Positions 57,090-64,000 of a DNA stretch of 64,000 bases are shown in pieces (position 1 is the first letter of the stretch; every line of letters starts with the position of its first letter). Source of the stretch: Liopterus haemorrhoidalis. Lineage: Eukaryota > Arthropoda > Insecta > Coleoptera > Dytiscidae. A program made the position numbers and the translations under genes. Below the pieces are notes generated by a model, which saw nothing but the letters and a program-made list of their open reading frames with translations, was not told the origin of the DNA and searched no databases. The stretch is from the NCBI GenBank assembly GCA_963971575.1, contig OZ020616.1:53861201-53925200 (forward strand), in the 5' to 3' direction.

Positions 57090-58540
57090 GCAGACAGTAA
57101 ATGTATAGAATGGGAAGCAAAGTCGAGAAATTGAGATCAATAGCAAAAAATCGTCAAACAAGCAAAGGACCAGTTTGGTCTGCAGTGATGATTATTAAAA
57201 TTATTATATAAAACACTTTGTCAAGCGATACCTATTAACTTTTATCAAAAATTTCTTGGAAGCAATTTTTTGTTGAACGTAATTCTAATAAAATATTAAA
57301 CGGAAAATAATTTTCTTAAATTTAGTCACCTTTTAAGATCATAAATACAACTTTCCAGACAAAAACTTTTTAAAATATTGTAAAATAAAATTCTTTTCAA
57401 CACGAACTCATTTAAAGAGCCATTTTGAACATCGTTGGTTCTAGAGTGACAATTTACAACGATTCTGTTTCAGTTGACATACAAGACGAGAATCAGACAT
57501 CCATTTACTAACATAAACTCAACAGATTCATATTTAATATTTACAAGCAGAGAACAGTTTTATTTGAATACTTTTTCACACTGAATTTTACGAAGACTGA
57601 TTCCATTCCATTTATTTTTTTTACAAGCAATTTTCACATAGAGTGCCTCACTTTTCTACCTTCTGATTTTATTTTGTTATAAGTTTCTTTAACTGGAAAT
57701 TGATAAATATATCCAATATATTTACTAAGATGAAATGTGGAAGAAGAGGATAGAATTTACTATATTGGTTGCATAGTCATCAAAGATTGTGAACCACGTG
57801 TTATCCCTGCTGCTCTCCTTGGTTTTATATGACTCGAAATTAAATTTATATTTTAATAATTTCTTTATATCTATTTTTATATATATTTCGTTCAGAAAAC
57901 CCCCCCTCCACCCCCGAAATAATAGAAGCAGATTTTTTTTGCTTATCAGTTTAAAAAATAATATTAAATAAAATGTATTTTATATTTTGGTTCACTCTCA
58001 TAAATATTATCTGAACCGAAATAAACCGATATTTTTTTTTCGGTTCAGCTCCGGTTTTCTTTCCGACAAAAATAACGGTTTTTTTCGGTTTTCGGTTTTC
58101 TTTTCAGTTCCGGTTCGATGCCCTGGTATTTAAAGACTTCACTTTTGCTTGTAACAAATTGCCCAGTTAGTATTTTTTTCGAAAAGGGATGTTTTGTTAA
58201 TTTTTAAAACGGAATTGTTGCACAAATATTCCTGGGGTCAATATGACCGTGAGTATACTGGCAGGGCGGATATTACTTTTTATGCAATTATTTTATCTGT
58301 AAACACGATTATTTACCGAAAACAAACTCTGAAAGACGTAATTTTGGATTGTTTTAGAAATAAAATTTAAAAATTAAAATTTCGAATATATTTAATCTAA
58401 TTGGACCAAATTTTAAAAATTATTAAATGATAAAAAAAAAAGTTTAAATAAAGGCACATAAAATAAAATATGATATATTTATTAATATAACTTGAATCCT
58501 TAATAAGATGAACGAGAACAGGATATCGTTTATTCTATAT
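57090..58540. other. Intergenic, nothing recognised
   Basis: Includes several cggtttt-like short repeats at 58030-58125 and a C-run at 57900-57916, otherwise featureless. Confidence 0.35.
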
Positions 58541-58548
58541 TAGTTTAC

Positions 58549-59160
58549 AAAAATGTCAAATAATTATTAGAAGTATTTGGATTATATCTAAATAACAATT
58601 AATCACTGTCTTGCAAATATAAATACCAGTTTTAGTTATTTTTCATTTGAGATTATACTATTTAAAATATTAGTTATAACTGTCGCCCGAGTTTGAGATA
58701 CATCAGATATTCTGGGTGTAAAAGAACATGCCGAAATTAACGGGAACCTACTACACAACTATCCCACGAGAATTTATCATGGATATGGATGAACAACCGT
58801 TAATAGTTTCGTCCTGCAACCCGACTGAAGAACCGCTAGGGAAGGTCCTGCGTAAAGCGCATGACCATGAGAAGTGGAGGCTTCTCGTCACTCAGAAAGT
58901 TCCTGGCAAGGTCCCACCTTGACCATGGTGAATCACAATATATCTATTAAGATATTATGATGGAAGAAGAAGAAGGGTTCTTTATCAAAGTAATGTGTCG
59001 AATAAGTAGTAGACGTATTTGACCACATTTAAATAACAATTAATCTCTTTCTTGAAAATATAAATATTAGTTTTGGTTATTTTATTATAAGACTATACTG
59101 TTTAAATTATTGGCTGTAACTGTCATCCGAGTTTGAGATTGAACAGATACCCGGGGTGTA
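58549..59160 (+). repeat. Duplicated LTR-like sequence, 441-bp offset
   Basis: The stretch aataacaattaatc through aactgtcgcccgagtttgag (58591-58695) recurs at 59032-59135. The first part also resembles the LTR at 7295. Between the copies is a 64-codon ORF (58728-58922) ending AHDHEKWRLLVTQKVPGK, slightly like LINE C-terminal tails but not assigned. A leader repeat follows at 59465. Confidence 0.5.
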
Positions 59161-59464
59161 TAATAATATTTTTAAGTCGGGCAATATAAGGCTCTCGGGG
59201 AGTTCAATTTAGACACGAATTCTTTCCTAGTATGTCTTTACATACTTAGAGTTTTTGTATTAGTCTAGTTAAAGTAGCAAAGTAATATAAATTCAGTATA
59301 GACGTTAGTGTAGCGTACAGCTAAAGAACTTGAGCTAAAAATTGTGGTAAATATGATAGTTTAAAGTTTGTGAATAATACGAATCTATTGAATTAGCTGT
59401 ATCACTATAATTGTAAATCGTAGTGTATAAGTCCATGTAAATATTAAATCGTAATCGTTAATTT

Positions 59465-59627
59465 GAATAGGTTAGTTAAAATGCCGAGTTTAATTCAACA
59501 ACCCTCAAGTCCTAAGAATTTTTGCGACCAGCTAGCGAACAAAGAGAGTTCATATTCGAAACCGCTCGCGGATTATGAACTCATTATATGGGAGTCCTCT
59601 GATTATGTACAGAATAAGTTAACTTAA
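59465..59627 (+). repeat. Dispersed LTR-leader repeat, copy 3, with short ORF
   Basis: Homologous to 5602 and 7770. In this copy an ATG at 59481 opens 48 codons (MPSLIQQPSSPKNFCDQLAN...) up to TAA at 59627. The other copies are interrupted. It could be the start of a gag gene, but no domain is recognisable. Confidence 0.5.
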
Positions 59628-59629
59628 AG

Positions 59630-61585
59630 CATATTAATATTAAGTTCAAAATTATTCAGCCAGAATTTTTATATAAGGTAAGGCTTCCCCAAAACGCTGT
59701 GAATTTGGTCCTTCTAAACGCAAGAACTACACAAATATGACCTGTTGTAAATGTAACAAATATTTGTAAAGCGCATGCGACGTATTATAGTCTCTATTAT
59801 TCTAGTCAATATTTAAATATTTGTCTATGCTACTGTTCTAAGATTAGTTTGTTTGAAATACGTTAATGTATTTTTAGCCATTCTTGCGTTTAATTTGATA
59901 TTTGTAATTTTACTATACACGTACGACATACATATTTATGGCAAATTTTTGGGTATTATAATTAAATTTTCAACCCCTTATATCTTTTAGTAGTATATTA
60001 ATTTTTTTGTAGAGATTCCCTCAGACATGGATATTATTTTAAAAGTTCTGTAAGGGTAAAAAGTTGAGAAACATTGATCTTATGCAAGAATGGCGAACCA
60101 TTTTTCCACAGACAGTTCAAAGTTGATTTTGAAATTTTGTAGATCCAAATCGCGAGTTAATTATATAATGCGTAAATAAAAATCTGCTGCTTTAGGTTGT
60201 AAGTATTTGTATGGAATCTCCACCTAATCTCGTTAACTCTACCTGAGCAAGTGGTCTTGTGTTTGACGTGTATAATACAAGTATATAATAGGAAATAGTT
60301 GAATTCCATCTCACTATTATTATCATATTTGTTGATTTCCCTAAACTGTTTCGTGAATGCGGGTTGTACGAGTCATTTGAAATTGTCATACGTTTGCCAG
60401 CACTGATTTAATGTATTTCCTCTGATCAACGAAATAAGTGTTCCACTTCTACTAAGGAATCTACGTCTGAAGGCATTAAATCTTCATCATAAGCGGTAAA
60501 TTTATGTCTATTTTTATTATTTTTATTATAATAGGTAATAAATAGTACGATTTCAAGACGAAAAGTACGTCTATTGTTTGTACAGAACATAAAATTGTTT
60601 TTAGTATTAAAGTTTAATTTAGATCAAAATTTACAATTTTAAACTTTTTAGTAAGGTACTTTCGCATGTTATTTTTATGAGCTATAAAATTTCCACCCTC
60701 ATTTTAAAGCCTAAACTTCTTTTGTAAAATGGTGGAGAGGTGAAGGAGAAGAAATTACAAAAAGGTTATTGATTGTTTTGAGTAAACAGTGACAAACGAT
60801 ACGCCACCCTCGAGACAAGAATAAGTCTTAAAAAGTGTTTTCAGTCCTAATTTTTAAATGGACTAGTCACCAAGCTAAAAGCTGAAAGAGGGATATTTAA
60901 AAATACCCAAATATAACTAAAATGCAAACTTTGTCTGTAGTCAAAAATCAATCGCACTAAGAGTTTCTAAGAAGAGAACGTTAGTACTTAAAAATAGAAA
61001 TACCTGATGTTTATCTTGGTTATAATTTCACAAAATATACAAAAAAACTTGCTTTAAAAAAATTGAACTTAGAGACCGAGATTAATACGCAGTCTTCTAG
61101 TTAACTGAAATTGAAAAAAAATTCAATACGAGATGTTATCACAGTGATAAATATGTCTGGACCTTAAGTTATTTACTTCTGTCATGCTCCACAAAATCGA
61201 CATTTTTACACTAGAAAACTTCAAGAAATCTTGAAAATATTTAAAGAAAGTATCACAATTTTATGAACAGCTTGTCCGTAGAATTGTGATACTAAAGTTA
61301 TATGAGGCAAAAATAAAATAGGATGAAAAGATGGCTTCTAATAGGACTTGAAATTTATTTTTTTAAATATTAAATTGGCAATTCTGTGCGGCTTATAGTA
61401 TTTCAGTATTTATTTTCGTAGTTTGTGATCATGATGAGTATTTTTCAATAATTATAATACAGATGCAAATATATCTTTTTACAAATATACATATGTTTGT
61501 TTTGAATACAACTTTAAACTGGGATCTCAAATGCCATTTAATTGATGTAACACAATTTAAAAATAATTAAATTCTATGGTTATCT
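59630..61585. other. Intergenic, nothing recognised
   Basis: AT-rich. A fragment at 60058-60090 (inverted: aatgtttctcaactttttac) looks like a single hAT-type end without partner. Confidence 0.35.
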
Positions 61586-61589
61586 AAAC

Positions 61590-62590
61590 GATAGATATTA
61601 AGCATAAGGTTAGCTAATACATCATTTAGATCTATTGACAAAGAGTTTCCCCGAGAATTCAGAATTCACTCTATCGTATTTAGCTAGAACACAACAGATT
61701 ACAATAGGACACATAAGATATTAAGCATAAGGCTAGTTAACAAATCGAGTAGATCAATTGGTAGTCGACAGAGAGTTTCCCCGAGAATTCAGAGTTCACT
61801 CTATCGTATTTAGCTAGAACACAACAGATTACAATAGGACACATAAGATATTAAGCATAAGGCTAGTTAACAAATCGAGTAGATCAATTGGTAGTCGACA
61901 GAGAGTTTCCCCGAGAATTCAGAGTTCACTCTATCGTATTTAGCTAGAACACAACAGATTACAATAGGACACATAAGATATTAAGCATAAGGCTAGTTAA
62001 CAAATCGAGTAGATCAATTGGTAGTCGACAGAGAGTTTCCCCGAGAATTCAGAGTTCACTCTATCGTATTTAACTAAAACACAGCAGATGACAACAGAAC
62101 ACATTATATATTAAGCAGAAGACTAGCTAACACATTGATTAGATCAATTGGTAGTCGACAGAGAGTTTCTCCAAGAATTCAGAGTTCACTCTATCGTATT
62201 TAGCTAGAACACAACAGATTACAATAGGACACATAAGATATTAAGCATAAGGCTAGTTAACAAATCGAGTAGATCAATTGGTAGTCGACAGAGAGTTTCC
62301 CCGAGAATTCAGAGTTCACTCTATCGTATTTAACTAAAACACAGCAGATGACAACAGAACACATTATATATTAAGCAGAAGACTAGCTAACACATTGATT
62401 AGATCAACTGGTAGTCGACAGAGAGTTTCCCCAAGAATTCAGAGTTCACTCTATCGTATTTAGCTATAACACAACAGATGACAACGGAACACATTAGATA
62501 TTAAGCATAAAGCTAGTAAACATATCGAGCAGATCAACTGGTAGTCGACAGAGAGTATCCCGAAAAATTCAGAGTTCACGTATTGTGCAA
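61590..62590. repeat. 130-bp satellite array, eight units, A/B higher-order structure
   Basis: Unit register at ttaagca: 61598, 61721, 61851, 61981, 62111, 62241, 62371 and 62501, spacing exactly 130 bp except the first (123). Type A: acataagatattaagcataa, ctagttaacaaatcgag. Type B: acattatatattaagcagaa, ctagctaacacattgatt. Order: divergent, A, A, A, B, A, B, divergent. The three adjacent A units are virtually identical. A decayed ninth unit is recognisable at 62750-62810 (gtaatcaaccgagagt). Confidence 0.93.
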
Positions 62591-62599
62591 CTAATATAG

Positions 62600-64000
62600 A
62601 CAAAACTTAATTGGGTATTATATTGAATTATCAACTTGAATCGTTATGAGATGCATTACGTTTAATAAAAATCAGTTTTGAAATAATTCTGTTGACACAA
62701 TTTGTATAATTTAAATCTATTTGAATAGTTTGTTTAAATCAGTTTAAAGTTAAGCTAGAACAAATCGAATAGATCACCAAGTAATCAACCGAGAGTGTAT
62801 ACAAGAATATAGTTTCCGTATATTTCCGCGAACCATACCAATACTATCCGTCTGTTAAAATATATATATATATATATCTGTATGCTAAGGAGTACTTTTT
62901 CATGGATCAAAATTAGCAATGTTCCAAGAAATGACAGTGTTAAAATTTTAAGTTTTTTTTTATTAATCAAATTTTGAATTTAACACAGAAACTTTTAACA
63001 ATGCAAAATTCAAATAATTTTACAACTCTAAAATATTTCTTGCATGACAATTGGAATAATAATATTTATTTCATGCTAGACATCTTACGACGTTTACATT
63101 TGTCAGTACGTACATAGTAGTCAGTAATACATTGAACAAAAGTTGAAATACATGTCGAATACACTGAAAAATTAAATACAATATTAAATGTGATACATTC
63201 GCAAAATTTTAAATATAATTAGCACTAGTAGAAAAAAAAATTAATGAATGAAATACTAAGCGAATTGATCTCTGAATTTTAAAACGTTATTTCAAGGTGA
63301 TCTAAGCTAAGCCAAGGAGAGAATAAATAATAATCACTTGGCGTAAGGATGAGACTGTATGATGAATGCGGAAAAATGTCTCGGAAGAATTTGGCAAGTT
63401 AGATGAATGTTTTTGTGACACTCTGGATATTCGCTAACTTGAGAACGCAGCACTGGGGGTCCGTGATAACAAAAAGGTTGGGAATTACTAATTTAAGAGA
63501 TTCATTACAAAATGGTCTAATGGTTTAAGCTGGGTTAATCTTGTTCTTTTTTTATTCTTTGTTGTTCAGGAGAATTTTATCTAGTCTTGGAGTGGTCCGC
63601 AATTATTGAATATTTGACAATCACTGCTTTCAATCGGTTTTACAAACAACATAAAATTCCCAACAAAACTGAAATGAAAATAAATCCAATAGAAATACAA
63701 ACATCTATAATTATATTAAAATGTTTGTTCATCGCATAACACACAAAATTTATCTTGATTTATATCTTTAATCATTTATTCTGTTGTAGTATGGTACTAA
63801 TTATTCTGTTTTGTGATACGATTAAGACCTTAAGGCTATTAACAAACGCTTGTTACAAGAGAATTTGGAAATGTTGGGGCAGGCTTGTAAGTATACGGGC
63901 AAAGCTTTCAATTTCCCCCATTAACGGTAATATGCGCAAATGCATGCTTCTCTCCACCATAAACCGTTAAATTGAAATGTCACAAGGACTTGGTAACGCT
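62600..64000. other. Intergenic beyond the satellite
   Basis: Short (TA)n at 62860-62876. At 63450-63495 the inverted stretch tagtaattcccaacctttt looks like a lone hAT-type end. No gene recognised. Confidence 0.35.

Noticed and set aside
58728..58922. 64-codon ORF as a gene
   Set aside because: Only a weak resemblance to LINE tails (AHDHEKWRLLV) and it sits between two LTR-like repeats; not enough for a call.

Overview
This is a TE-dominated, AT-rich arthropod (most likely insect) nuclear window. The evidence is the range of Tc1/mariner (DD34E, DD41D, mariner), hAT, piggyBac-like and Harbinger-like elements, a tRNA-derived SINE, several LINE clades and Copia and probable Pao relics, with no multi-exon host gene that I can recognise. 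I cannot name the species. The only complete, uninterrupted protein-coding gene I can defend is a Tc1 transposase at 44166-45161. Everything else that codes is a broken transposon or retrotransposon gene, apart from a short THAP zinc-finger fragment at 47664-47909.

Layout. 0-12 kb: a deleted DD41D element (216-1121), AT-rich 300-bp tandem repeats, two tRNA-Ser/Leu-type SINEs, LTR-like blocks with conserved TATA boxes, an LTR plus tRNA-Lys primer-binding site and leader (7295-7910), GC-rich tandem repeats (8356-8585) and a second deleted DD41D element (9956-10756). 12-20 kb: a hAT element with an exact 8-bp target duplication (14616-15652) and a Copia pol remnant with its domains out of order (16700-17495). 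20-25 kb: inverted 15-bp minisatellites around a full-length DD41D element with one stop codon (21089-22398) and a 118-bp hairpin, then a hAT-like MITE and a SINE-like repeat carrying six ~153-bp tandem units. 25-36 kb: mariner and LINE relics, a 565-bp DD41D deletion derivative (30287-30851), TIR elements and a nearly complete dead mariner. 36-43 kb: tandem Pao-like gag pieces, a SINE with 11-bp target duplication, LINE and mariner scraps, and a three-level nest at 41785-42625. 43-46 kb: the second 565-bp derivative and the intact Tc1 element. 47-57 kb: THAP fragment, LINE reverse transcriptase, Harbinger-like element, Tc1-like element nested beside a mariner head, piggyBac-like MITE and R1-like LINE tail. 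58-64 kb: duplicated LTR-like sequence with leader, and a 130-bp satellite with A/B higher-order structure.

How the parts relate. The autonomous-to-nonautonomous series is visible directly: one near-complete DD41D transposase gene, independently deleted siblings, and a second DD41D family surviving here only as two equal-length deletion derivatives. The intact Tc1 element is the best candidate for a currently mobile element. Several satellites appear to have arisen inside or next to mobile repeats.
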